Assembly: GCA_023438065.1 (NCBI GenBank)
Contig: JAEXRH010000011.1
Span: forward strand, 124,001 to 188,000
DNA: 64,000 bases
Direction: 5' to 3'
Source: Spirochaetota bacterium
GTDB lineage: Bacteria > Spirochaetota > Spirochaetia > Treponematales > Treponemataceae
Every line of letters starts with the position of its first letter. Position 1 is the first letter of the stretch. The notes beneath the pieces are model-generated. The model was not told the DNA's origin. It saw nothing but the letters and a program-made list of their open reading frames with translations, and did not search any database. This document shows, piece by piece, positions 39,903 through 48,649 of the stretch. A program made the position numbers and the translations under genes.

Positions 39903-42900
39903 ATGAACACGCCCGTCTACCGGCTGTTTGTCGAGCGGAAACAGGGATTCGAGAACGAAGCCCGAAGGACCCTTTCGGAACTTACGAGCTTTGTCGGCAT
40001 CACAAACCTTGAAGGGATCCGGTATTTCAACCGCTACGATATCCAGGGCGTTTCCGAACGTGAACTCGAGCTGGCGGCGGCCCAGATATTCTCGGAGCCT
40101 CAGAGCGACGTCGTGTACCGCGAAACCCTCCCGGTCGGCGAGAACGAGACGGTCATCGCGATCGAGTACCTTCCCGGCCAGTACGACCAGCGCGCGGACT
40201 CCGCGGCGCAATGCCTCGCCCTCCTTCGAACAGAGACGCGCAACAGCCCCGACTCGATCTACGGCCAGAACGCGGTCGTCCGATGCGCGCGCCTTTTCGC
40301 CCTTCGGGGCGAGCTCTCGGCCGACGATCTGGCGAAGGTACGCGCCTACCTCATCAACCCGGTAGACTCCCGCTTCGCTGCGACCGACAAGCCCGAAGAC
40401 CTTTCGTTCCGCTCGGGCGAATGCGCGCCGGTCCCCGCGCTCGAGGGCTTTACCGCCCTCGACGGCGCGGGTCTCGCAGACTTCCGCAAGCGGATGGGCC
40501 TCGCGATGGACGACGCCGACATCGCCTTTCTCCAGGACTATTTCCGGAACTCGGGACGGACCCCTACCGAGACCGAGCTTCGCGTCCTCGACACCTACTG
40601 GTCCGACCACTGCCGCCACACGACCTTCAACACGGTCCTCGACCGCGTCGAGATCGCCGACGGCCCGTACGCCGACACCTACCGCAAGGCGCTCGCCTCC
40701 TATTCCGGTCTCCGGGCCGAGATCTACTCGGGGCGAGCCCAGCAGAAGGCCGACGGCTCCTGCGAGAAGCCGGTCACCCTCATGGACATGGCGGTCATCG
40801 GCGCGAAGGCGCTCAGGAAACGGGGGCTCCTCGCCAACCTCGAGGAATCGGCGGAGATCAACGCGTGCTCGATCTTCATCGACGTGAAGATCGTCGACGA
40901 CGCGGGAACGGTCGTCTCGACGGAGCCTTGGCTCCTCATGTTCAAGAACGAGACCCACAACCACCCGACCGAGATCGAGCCCTTCGGAGGGGCCGCGACC
41001 TGCATCGGCGGCGCGATCCGCGATCCCCTTTCCGGCCGCGCCTGGGTCTACCAGGCGCTCCGCGTCACCGGCGCGGGCGACCCGACCGCCCCCATCGAGG
41101 CGACGATTCCCGGAAAACTCCCCCAGATCAAGCTTACCAGGGAGGCGGCCGCGGGCTTCAGCGCCTACGGCAACCAGATCGGGCTCGCGACCGGCCAGGT
41201 CGTCGAGTACTACGATCCCGGCTTCCTCGCCAAGCGCATGGAGCTCGGCGCCGTCATCGCGGCGACTCCCGTCTCCTCCGTCGTCCGCGAGGAGCCGGAG
41301 GCGGGCGACGTCGTCATCATGGTCGGCGGCGGCACGGGACGCGACGGCATCGGCGGCGCGACCGGCTCGTCGAAGGCGCACACCGAGGAATCGGTGACGA
41401 CCGCGGGGGCCGAGGTCCAGAAGGGCAACGCCGTCGAGGAGCGGAAGATCCAGCGCCTCTTCCGCGATCCCGCGGTAACCCGCCTCATCAGGCGATGCAA
41501 CGACTTCGGCGCGGGCGGCGTCGCGGTCGCGGTCGGCGAGCTCGCTCCCGGCCTCGACATCGACCTCGACGCGGTTCCCAAGAAATACGAGGGCCTCAAC
41601 GGCACCGAACTCGCCATATCGGAATCGCAGGAGCGCATGGCGGTCGTCGTGCGCGCGAAGGACGCGAACGCCTTCATCCAGGCAGCCTCCCGCGAGAATC
41701 TCGGCGCGTCCGTGATCGCGACGGTCACCAAGGAAGCGCGTCTCGTCATGCGCTGGCGCGGAAAGACGATCGTCAACATCGAACGGAGCTTCCTCGACAC
41801 CGCCGGCGCGAAGCGGCACGCCAAGGCGCGCATCGCGGGCCCCGTCGCCCCCTGGGACTGGAGGCTCGGCGCGACCGCGAAGACGGGAAGCGCGGCCTCG
41901 CTCGAGGCGCGCTGGACGGAAACCCTTCAGGACCTCTCGGTCGCGAGCCAGCGCGGGCTTGCCGAGCGTTTCGACGGCTCGATCGGCTCGGCGAGCGTCC
42001 TTTTCCCGATGGGCGGCGTCAACCAGGCGACGCCTGAATGCGGCATGGCAGCGCGTATCCCCGTCGGGCCCGGAAAGGCCACGAAGACCGTGAGTCTCAT
42101 GACGATGGGGTATGACCCGAAGGCCGCCTCCTGGAGCCCGTACCACGGAGCCCAGTACGCGGTTCTCGACTCCCTCACGAAGATCCTCGCCCTCGGCGGC
42201 GATCCCCGCGAGGCCCGGCTCACCTTCCAGGAATACTTCGAGCGCACCTCGAGCGAGGAAGCCTGGGGAAAACCCGCGGCGGCCCTCCTCGGCGCCCTCG
42301 AGGCCCAGCTCGCGTGCGGTACCGCCGCGATCGGCGGCAAGGACAGCATGTCCGGGACCTTCCAGGACCTGAACGTCCCGCCGACCCTCGTCTCCTTCGC
42401 GGTCGCGGTCACGGAGGACGACCGGGTACGGGGCGGCTCGCTCGTCGCGCCCGATCATACCCTCGTCCTCGTCCAGACCCCCTGGCTCGACGACGACACC
42501 CCGGACTGGGCCGCGTTCCAGACCAACGTCGCGTCGGTTCTCGCCCTCGCCAAGTCGGGGACCCTCCGCGCGGCCTATCCCGTCGGCCCGGGCGGCATCT
42601 CGGCCGCCATCACGAAGATGGCGTTCGGCAACCGGGTCGGGGCCGCCATCGATATCGGCGCGCTCCACTTCGTGCGCCTTCCCCGCGTTTTCGTGGAAAA
42701 CGCCCCCGGCGCGCCGGCGTCCCACGCCGACGGCCCCCCCGTCCGCGAGGACGCGCTCTTCGCGCCGCTCTATGGCTCCCTCATCCTGGAGATCGCCGCG
42801 GAGGTAGACGACCTTCCCTCCCTCACCGGCGAGCACTCGACCGAAAACTGGGTCGCGATCGGCAAGACCGTGGCCGACCGCGCGATATCGGTGGGCCGCG

Positions 42901-43913
42901 TCTCGATCCCGCTCGACGCCGCCGAGCGCGCGTGGGAAAAGCCGCTCGCGCGGGTTTTCCCCCCGATCTCGGGCGCCCTCGCGGCCGACCCGCTCCCTCC
43001 TTGGGCAAAGGCGGACCCAAAGCCCGGCGCGGCCGAGGCGGCGCGGGCCCCGATGACGCTCGCGCAGAAGGAGAAGCCGCTCGTCGTGCTTCCCGTCTTC
43101 CCCGGCACGAACTGCGAGTACGACATGGCCCGCGCCTTCGCCCTCGCGGGCGCCGAACCCCGGATCGTCGTGCTCCGCAACCGCACGCAGTCCGAGCTCT
43201 CGGCGTCGCTCGCCGAGCTTAGACGCGCGATCGACCAGGCGCACATCCTCGCCCTCTCGGGCGGCTTCTCCGCGGGCGACGAACCGGACGGTTCGGGAAA
43301 GTTCATCGCGAACGTGATCCGCGAGAACGAGATCGCCGACGGCATCATGGCCCTCCTCGAGAACAGGAAGGGACTCGTGCTCGGCGTCTGTAACGGCTTC
43401 CAGGCCCTCATCAAGACCGGCCTCGTCCCGTACGGAAAGATACTCCCGCCCTCGGAAGACATGCCCACGCTCACCTATAACACGGTCGGCCGCCACATCT
43501 CCCGGTTCGCGCGAACCAGGATCGTCTCCGACTCGAGCCCCTGGGCCGCGGGAAGCGGGCTCTGCGCGGGAAGCGTGCACAACATCCCGATCTCGCACGG
43601 AGAGGGCCGCATCATCGTGAGCGCGAGCCTCGCCGAGACGCTCTTCGCCGACGGCCGGATCTTTACCCAGTACGTCGACGCGGAATCGCGCCCCACGATG
43701 ACCGAGCCGGATAATCCGAACGGCTCGATGTACGCGATCGAGGGCATGACCGATCCGTCGGGGCGCGTGCTCGGCAAGATGGGTCACAGCGAGCGCCCGC
43801 TCGACGGGGGACGCAAGGATCCATCCGGTCGCGGTACCATGCTTTACAGAAACATTCCCGGCGATACATGCCAGAACATCTTTGCGGCGGGAGTGCGCTA
43901 TTGGCGGGGCTGA
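39903..43913 (+). CDS. purL: Phosphoribosylformylglycinamidine synthase (single-chain PurL)
   Basis: 1336 aa. It makes FGAM from FGAR, glutamine and ATP in purine synthesis. The order is N-terminal PurS-like part (1-170), linker with LDTYWSDHCRHTTF, two AIR-synthase-type halves with KNETHNHPTEIEPFGGAAT (core HNHPTEIEPFGGA) and GIGGATGSSK, and a C-terminal glutamine amidotransferase (from about 1058) with FPGTNCEYDMARAFALAG, nucleophile Cys in VLGVCNGFQALIKTG and catalytic HGEGR. The N-terminal style is that of the clostridial long PurL. CGGAGG lies upstream. A hairpin without T tract follows at 43927-43952. Confidence 0.97.
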   Translation: MNTPVYRLFVERKQGFENEARRTLSELTSFVGITNLEGIRYFNRYDIQGVSERELELAAAQIFSEPQSDVVYRETLPVGENETVIAIEYLPGQYDQRADSAAQCLALLRTETRNSPDSIYGQNAVVRCARLFALRGELSADDLAKVRAYLINPVDSRFAATDKPEDLSFRSGECAPVPALEGFTALDGAGLADFRKRMGLAMDDADIAFLQDYFRNSGRTPTETELRVLDTYWSDHCRHTTFNTVLDRVEIADGPYADTYRKALASYSGLRAEIYSGRAQQKADGSCEKPVTLMDMAVIGAKALRKRGLLANLEESAEINACSIFIDVKIVDDAGTVVSTEPWLLMFKNETHNHPTEIEPFGGAATCIGGAIRDPLSGRAWVYQALRVTGAGDPTAPIEATIPGKLPQIKLTREAAAGFSAYGNQIGLATGQVVEYYDPGFLAKRMELGAVIAATPVSSVVREEPEAGDVVIMVGGGTGRDGIGGATGSSKAHTEESVTTAGAEVQKGNAVEERKIQRLFRDPAVTRLIRRCNDFGAGGVAVAVGELAPGLDIDLDAVPKKYEGLNGTELAISESQERMAVVVRAKDANAFIQAASRENLGASVIATVTKEARLVMRWRGKTIVNIERSFLDTAGAKRHAKARIAGPVAPWDWRLGATAKTGSAASLEARWTETLQDLSVASQRGLAERFDGSIGSASVLFPMGGVNQATPECGMAARIPVGPGKATKTVSLMTMGYDPKAASWSPYHGAQYAVLDSLTKILALGGDPREARLTFQEYFERTSSEEAWGKPAAALLGALEAQLACGTAAIGGKDSMSGTFQDLNVPPTLVSFAVAVTEDDRVRGGSLVAPDHTLVLVQTPWLDDDTPDWAAFQTNVASVLALAKSGTLRAAYPVGPGGISAAITKMAFGNRVGAAIDIGALHFVRLPRVFVENAPGAPASHADGPPVREDALFAPLYGSLILEIAAEVDDLPSLTGEHSTENWVAIGKTVADRAISVGRVSIPLDAAERAWEKPLARVFPPISGALAADPLPPWAKADPKPGAAEAARAPMTLAQKEKPLVVLPVFPGTNCEYDMARAFALAGAEPRIVVLRNRTQSELSASLAELRRAIDQAHILALSGGFSAGDEPDGSGKFIANVIRENEIADGIMALLENRKGLVLGVCNGFQALIKTGLVPYGKILPPSEDMPTLTYNTVGRHISRFARTRIVSDSSPWAAGSGLCAGSVHNIPISHGEGRIIVSASLAETLFADGRIFTQYVDAESRPTMTEPDNPNGSMYAIEGMTDPSGRVLGKMGHSERPLDGGRKDPSGRGTMLYRNIPGDTCQNIFAAGVRYWRG

Positions 43914-43926
43914 GGCCCCGCGATCC

Positions 43927-43952
43927 CATCCCGGGGCGAAAGTCCCGGGATG
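43927..43952 (+). terminator. Hairpin after purL, possible weak terminator
   Basis: CATCCCGGG (43927-43935) pairs with CCCGGGATG (43944-43952), loop GCGAAAGT. No T run follows, and the next gene starts 20 bases later, so it may reduce rather than stop read-through. Confidence 0.4.
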
Positions 43953-43971
43953 AACCATGTCAGGAGATATC

Positions 43972-44892
43972 ATGAACAAGAAGATCGCCATTATCGCCGC
44001 CGCCGCGTTCGCGCTCCTCGCCGGATGCTCGAAGCCGCAAACCGCCTGGATAGCCGATTTCGAGGAGGCCAAGGCCGCCTCCCAGAAAACCGGGAAGGAC
44101 CTCCTGATCGCCTTCACCGGATCCGACTGGAACGACCCGAGCAAGGAGCTTCTCGCGTCGACCTTCACCGCGGACTTCTTCAAGAAAGCCTCGAAAACCT
44201 ACGTGCTTTGCAACATCGACATCGTCCAGGACGAAAAGCTCATGGACAAGGCGAAGCTCGAAAAGAACTACTCCGTCGCGACGAAGTACGGCGTCCAGGC
44301 CCTTCCCTTTATCGCGCTCCTCACGCACGAAGGCGACCTGTACGGGGCGGCCGCGACCGACGATGCGTGCAAGACGACCGCGGGCCTCTTTACCTTCCTC
44401 GACGGCTTCAAGGACGCGCGCAAGAAAATGGTCGACCTCAAGAAGGCCATCAAGACCTCCAAGGGAATCGAGCGCGCGAAGAACATCGATACCTTCCTCG
44501 AGGCCGTTCAGGCCTCCCAGCGGGAGAATTACGACCTCATGATCCGGGAGATCCCGAACCTCGACGCGGACGGCAAGGCGGGGCTCAAGGGCAAGTATCT
44601 GCTCCAGATCGCCTACCTCGACGCGATCAAGCTCTATCAGGCCGGCAAGCTCGTCGAGGCCGGCGACTGCTTCCTCGGTCTCACCGGCGACGGAACGAGC
44701 CTCGACGCGGCGCAGCTCCAGGAGGCCTGGTACATGGGCGCCTACATGAACGCGATGTCCGGCAAGGTGGATAACGCGAAGGTCATCGAGTGGCTCGAGA
44801 AGGCGATCGCCTCGGACCCGACCAATCCCGGATCGAAGCAGATTCAGGCCACGATCGACCAGATCAAGACCCAGCCGCCCGCGGGTGAGTAA
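43972..44892 (+). CDS. Thioredoxin-fold lipoprotein lacking redox cysteines
   Basis: 306 aa from the ATG at 43972 with AGGAGA upstream. Lipobox LAGC, lipidated Cys19. Residues 25-145 follow the thioredoxin-like pattern of periplasmic DsbD-gamma-type proteins (DLLIAFTGSDWNDPSKELL, then VQALPFIALLTHEGD with the cis-proline). Where relatives read DWCxxC, this protein has Asn54 and Ser57, so no disulphide chemistry is expected. The C-terminal half (150-300) is helical and TPR-like (YLDAIKLYQAGKLVEAGD). It may be a binding or scaffold lipoprotein. Ends with a strong terminator. Confidence 0.82.
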   Translation: MNKKIAIIAAAAFALLAGCSKPQTAWIADFEEAKAASQKTGKDLLIAFTGSDWNDPSKELLASTFTADFFKKASKTYVLCNIDIVQDEKLMDKAKLEKNYSVATKYGVQALPFIALLTHEGDLYGAAATDDACKTTAGLFTFLDGFKDARKKMVDLKKAIKTSKGIERAKNIDTFLEAVQASQRENYDLMIREIPNLDADGKAGLKGKYLLQIAYLDAIKLYQAGKLVEAGDCFLGLTGDGTSLDAAQLQEAWYMGAYMNAMSGKVDNAKVIEWLEKAIASDPTNPGSKQIQATIDQIKTQPPAGE

Positions 44893-44914
44893 CCGGGTTA
44901 TCCCGCGCGCCCAG

Positions 44915-44941
44915 AACCGCCCCGGGAGGGGCGGTTTTTTT
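44915..44941 (+). terminator. Terminator after the thioredoxin-fold lipoprotein gene
   Basis: AACCGCCCC (44915-44923), loop GGGA, GGGGCGGTT (44928-44936), T run to 44941. Confidence 0.9.
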
Positions 44942-45126
44942 AATCCCCGCCATCGTCGGCGAAAGGGGGAGCGGGAAGACAAAAGCGATTTGCCCTTCTG
45001 CAGGGAACGGCAATATACGTTATACTTATTGATGGCACTCAGACACAATGAATGCGGTTTCATCGTCTCGGTGGAATCGCGGTCGCGCACGGGCCAAAAC
45101 AAAGACACGACATTCGGGAATCTACC

Positions 45127-47319
45127 ATGAAACTGAAATCCAAGATGAGTATCCTTTTCATCCTTATCGCGCTCACGCCGTTCCTCCTCGCGATGGGATT
45201 CATCCTCGTCAAGACGCGCATAACGATCGAAAACAACGCGAAGGGATTGCTCGCGGAATATTCGGGCGGCCTCGCCGCCGGCATCAGCAACTACCTGTCG
45301 GACAAGATAGGTTACGTGGAGGCCTTCTCCGAGATCGAGGACGTACACGACTTCCGCTGGGAAGCCGTCGCAGGACCCTTCGACCGGCTCGCCAAGGCGA
45401 ACGGAACCTTCGAGGCCATCATCCTCGCCCGGACCGACGGCACCTATTATCGGTCGGACCGATCCGGGAACCCCGCGAGAGGCGGGCTCGTGACCGAGAA
45501 CGACAAGAACCCGAGCGCGACGCCGCTTTCGATCGCGGGAAGGGACTATTTCAAGACGCTCGTGACCGACAACAAATCCGGCAAGAAGATGGTTTTCCTG
45601 TCGGATCCGAATCTCTCGAAATCCACCGGCGAGAAGCAGATCGTGATAGCCACGAACGTCATCGACGAGCGCACGAACGTGACGACGGGCCTCCTCGCGA
45701 TTACCATGTCATTCGCGTCCTTCGACCGCTATCTCGCGACGATCACCGAGGATCTCAAGTCGGCGTTCGGCTCCGACGCGAAGCTCCTGATCGTTTCCGA
45801 CACCGACGCCGTCGTCTCGCTGAGATCGTACGATCGTACGGAGAAGGCGTACGTGGAGCAATCGCTTGAAACCAGGGAACCGTTGACCCTCGACAGCCTC
45901 TCGCCCGATCTCTCCGCCGCCATCCGCGCGCATCGCGACGCGCCCGACTCGATCGTCGCCTTCCGGGACAAGGCCGACGGCGGCGAGAAATACCGGCTCG
46001 AGGGCATCCGCGTCGGAGCCTCCCCGTACGTCGCCTTCATCGCGGTTCCCGACGCCGAGTTCAACGCGGCGATCAACGAGATCCGGTTCACGATCCTGGC
46101 GATATCGATGATCTCGCTCATCGTCGTATTCCTTATATCCATCACGGTCGGCCGCCGCGTCGCGACCCCGCTCATGACGACCGCGAAAACCCTCAAGGAC
46201 ATCTCCGAGGGCTCGGGCGACCTCACCTATCGCCTCCAGATCGCCGGGAAGGACGAGATAGCGGACGTCGGGCATTACTTCAACCGGTTCGTGGAATCCC
46301 TCCACGGCATGCTCTCGCAGATCAAGGGAGACGCGAACACCATGGGGACCCTCTCCCTCGAGATGCGCGACAAAACCGAGCTCATCAAGGGCGACATCGA
46401 CGCGATCGCGACGAACGTCGGGGACCTCAACTTCCAGACCGAGGAGCAAAGCGCGAGCGTCACCGAGACCTCCTCGACGATCCACCAGATCGCGAAGAAC
46501 ATCGAGAGCCTCTCCCAGCAGATCGAGGGACAGTCCGCGAGCGTCACCGAGTCCTCCGCCGCGATCCAGCAGATGGTCTCGAACATAAACTCGATAACGA
46601 CGAATCTCGAGCGCGCGGGCGCGGGATTCGAGCATCTCCTTACCGCGTCGAACGACGGGCGCGACAGCATGCAGAACGTCATCGAGCTCGTGAAGGACGT
46701 CTCGAGCCAGAGCGAGCACCTTCTCGAGACGAACGAGATCATCGACTCGATCGCGAGCCAGACCAACCTCCTCGCGATGAACGCGGCTATCGAGGCCGCT
46801 CACGCGGGCGAGGCGGGCAAGGGCTTCTCGGTCGTGTCCGACGAGATCAGGAAGCTCGCGGAGAGCTCGTCGGAGCAGTCGAAGCTGATCGAGGGGGAAC
46901 TCAAGAAGGTCGTCGAGACCATTTCGACGATCGTTGACGCGTCCGCGAAGGCGGACGACGCGTTCGGCGCGGTCGCGACGCGGATCAAGGAGGCGAACGG
47001 CCTTATCCAGGAGATCCGGCTCGCGATGAAGGAGCAGAACGAGGGAAGCCAGCAGGTGCTCGAGGCCCTCGACGACATCCAGAACATCACCGTGCAGATC
47101 CGCGACGGCTCGCTCGAGATGAACCAGGGCGCCGCGATGATCCTCAAGGAGATGTCGAGACTCGAGGAGATCTCGCTCAAGGTGCAGAAAAGCACGCAGG
47201 ATATCGCCCGCTCGAGCGAGGCGATCGGCCAGTCGATCGAGGAGATCGTCGACGTCACCGCGAAAAACGGTCAGGCGGTCCGGTCGCTCAACGAGATCAC
47301 GGGCAGGTTCAAGCTGTAA
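45127..47319 (+). CDS. Methyl-accepting chemotaxis protein
   Basis: 730 aa from the ATG at 45127. TM1 (about 8-28), an extracellular double-Cache-like sensor (30-315) containing SIAGRDYFKTLVTDNKSGKK, TM2 (about 322-345), HAMP (346-400) and a long cytoplasmic signalling domain. The hairpin tip is IIDSIASQTNLLAMNAAIEAA and continues HAGEAGKGFSVVSDEIRKLA, the CheA/CheW contact region. Cache sensors with the YFK motif usually bind small ligands such as amino acids or carboxylates. The nearest chemoreceptor is the second one at 59604; no che gene is in the window. Confidence 0.95.
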   Translation: MKLKSKMSILFILIALTPFLLAMGFILVKTRITIENNAKGLLAEYSGGLAAGISNYLSDKIGYVEAFSEIEDVHDFRWEAVAGPFDRLAKANGTFEAIILARTDGTYYRSDRSGNPARGGLVTENDKNPSATPLSIAGRDYFKTLVTDNKSGKKMVFLSDPNLSKSTGEKQIVIATNVIDERTNVTTGLLAITMSFASFDRYLATITEDLKSAFGSDAKLLIVSDTDAVVSLRSYDRTEKAYVEQSLETREPLTLDSLSPDLSAAIRAHRDAPDSIVAFRDKADGGEKYRLEGIRVGASPYVAFIAVPDAEFNAAINEIRFTILAISMISLIVVFLISITVGRRVATPLMTTAKTLKDISEGSGDLTYRLQIAGKDEIADVGHYFNRFVESLHGMLSQIKGDANTMGTLSLEMRDKTELIKGDIDAIATNVGDLNFQTEEQSASVTETSSTIHQIAKNIESLSQQIEGQSASVTESSAAIQQMVSNINSITTNLERAGAGFEHLLTASNDGRDSMQNVIELVKDVSSQSEHLLETNEIIDSIASQTNLLAMNAAIEAAHAGEAGKGFSVVSDEIRKLAESSSEQSKLIEGELKKVVETISTIVDASAKADDAFGAVATRIKEANGLIQEIRLAMKEQNEGSQQVLEALDDIQNITVQIRDGSLEMNQGAAMILKEMSRLEEISLKVQKSTQDIARSSEAIGQSIEEIVDVTAKNGQAVRSLNEITGRFKL

Positions 47320-47425
47320 CGAAAGGGATGCGCGCCGCGTGGGAACGCCGGCGACGTGTTCATGCCCGCCATGCGCGAACGCGGGGCGGCGCGAAGCGCG
47401 AGGGGGAGACCCGGCTCGCGCGAGG

Positions 47426-47465
47426 AAGGACGGGAAAGCCGCAAGAGGCCCCCGTCCTTTTTTTT
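47426..47465 (+). terminator. Terminator after the first chemoreceptor
   Basis: AAGGACGGG (47426-47434) pairs with CCCGTCCTT (47451-47459), followed by T to 47465. The convergent permease gene's stop codon lies at its end. Confidence 0.9.
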
Positions 47466-48558
47466 ATTGCTGTTCGGGTACCGAGGAATCCTGCTCGAGC
47501 GCGATGTCGACGATCGTGAAGAAAAGGATGACGACGAGCGGGCCGAGGATGATCCCGTTGAAGCCGAACACCTGCAAGCCGCCGATGATCGAGAAGAAGA
47601 TAAGGAGCGGGTGGACCTTGATGCGATCCTTGAGGAAGAACGGCCTGAGGAAATTGTCGAGGAAGCTGATGAACACCGCGCACAGTGCCATGAAAACGCC
47701 GCCCGCGACGATGCCGCGCGTCGCGACGAGGCTCAGACCCAAGGGCAGCCATACGAGGGCGGTGCCGACCATCGGGATGAAGGAGCTGAAAAGGATGAGC
47801 ACCGCGAACAGAAGCGCGCCCTCGACGCGGAACGAGGCGAAGATCGCGAAGGCGGCGAGCGCCTGGTAAAACGCGACGAGAAAAAAGCCCATGAAAAGGT
47901 TCGTCGTCACGTCGGCGAATTTCCGTAAAAGGCGGCGCGTGCTCGTCCGGTCGATCGGGATCGCGCCGATAAAGACGTTCGCGAGGTACGCCCCGTCGAG
48001 ATAGAAGAAATAAAGGGCGAAGCAGACGAAGGCGAGCGAAAGGAAAAAACGGCCCACGTTCGCGACGAGGCTTCGGGTCGCCCCCGCGATAGTTTCCGCG
48101 TACTGCGCGACGAACGAGAGGGCCTGCGCCTTGATATCCATGCTTCTCAGGTCAACCGTGCCGAGCGACAGCTTGTCGACGAGGGCGGCGATGGCGGTGC
48201 CCGTGTCGGTGTCCGCGAAAAAGTACGGGTTCACCTCGAGGAACCGCTGAACGGCGGCGAGGAAGGCCCGGCCCTGCCCGATCAGCTGAAAGCCGATAAA
48301 GAAAAACGCGCCGCCCAAGATGAGCACGGTCCCGACCGCGAAGGCCCCGGCGAGGAAATGGCGCTTGATCTCATAGAGCCGTTTCCCCGTGTCCATCCGG
48401 CGGAGTAACCTGAAATAGATCGGGCTCACGATGATGTAGCACACCGCCGTCCACAGAAGCACGCTCGCGTACGAAAGGAAAACCATCCCCATGAGGACAA
48501 TCATCAACGCGAGCAGGGCGATAAGGGAAATCGTCTGAATGTGGATACGTTGTGCCAT
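47464..48558 (-). CDS. AI-2E family transporter (TqsA/PerM-like)
   Basis: 364 aa from the ATG at 48558, about eight membrane helices. Family features: two N-terminal helices, a long hydrophilic domain (about 90-165), then AGATRSLVANVGRFFLSLAF and the C-terminal SFIPMVGTALVWLPLG and GPLVVILFFTIVD. Members include autoinducer-2 exporters and Na+/H+ antiporters, so function is open. There is no ribosome-binding site. The -10 box ends seven bases before the ATG, so the mRNA is probably leaderless. It diverges from a GH94 gene and shares its -35 box. Confidence 0.85.
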   Translation of the reverse strand: MAQRIHIQTISLIALLALMIVLMGMVFLSYASVLLWTAVCYIIVSPIYFRLLRRMDTGKRLYEIKRHFLAGAFAVGTVLILGGAFFFIGFQLIGQGRAFLAAVQRFLEVNPYFFADTDTGTAIAALVDKLSLGTVDLRSMDIKAQALSFVAQYAETIAGATRSLVANVGRFFLSLAFVCFALYFFYLDGAYLANVFIGAIPIDRTSTRRLLRKFADVTTNLFMGFFLVAFYQALAAFAIFASFRVEGALLFAVLILFSSFIPMVGTALVWLPLGLSLVATRGIVAGGVFMALCAVFISFLDNFLRPFFLKDRIKVHPLLIFFSIIGGLQVFGFNGIILGPLVVILFFTIVDIALEQDSSVPEQQ

Positions 48559-48565
48559 ATCAGTT

Positions 48566-48617
48566 ACTATATACGCATAGATAGATACTTGCAAAGGGCG
48601 CGGAAACAGGGTATCTT
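48566..48617. promoter_or_regulatory. Divergent promoters sharing one palindromic -35 box TTGCAA
   Basis: TTGCAA at 48589-48594 is its own reverse complement. Rightward: 17-base spacer then TATCTT (48612-48617), for the GH94 gene. Leftward: 17-base spacer then TATAGT (48571-48566), for the AI-2E-family gene. Confidence 0.65.
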
Positions 48618-48637
48618 TAGTTGAATTAAGCAACTAA
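48617..48637. promoter_or_regulatory. Operator-like repeat at the GH94 start site
   Basis: Inverted arms TTAGTTG (48617-48623) and CAACTAA (48631-48637), spacer AATTAAG. It covers the predicted +1 of the rightward promoter and lies just before the GGAGG ribosome site, as expected for a sugar-responsive repressor of the ROK or LacI type. Confidence 0.6.
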
Positions 48638-48649
48638 CTGGAGGACAGG

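Noticed and set aside
39882..44183. 1433-codon open frame antisense to purL and the following gene
   Set aside because: Low-complexity charged translation spanning two real genes and their spacer. No start signals; a shadow of purL.
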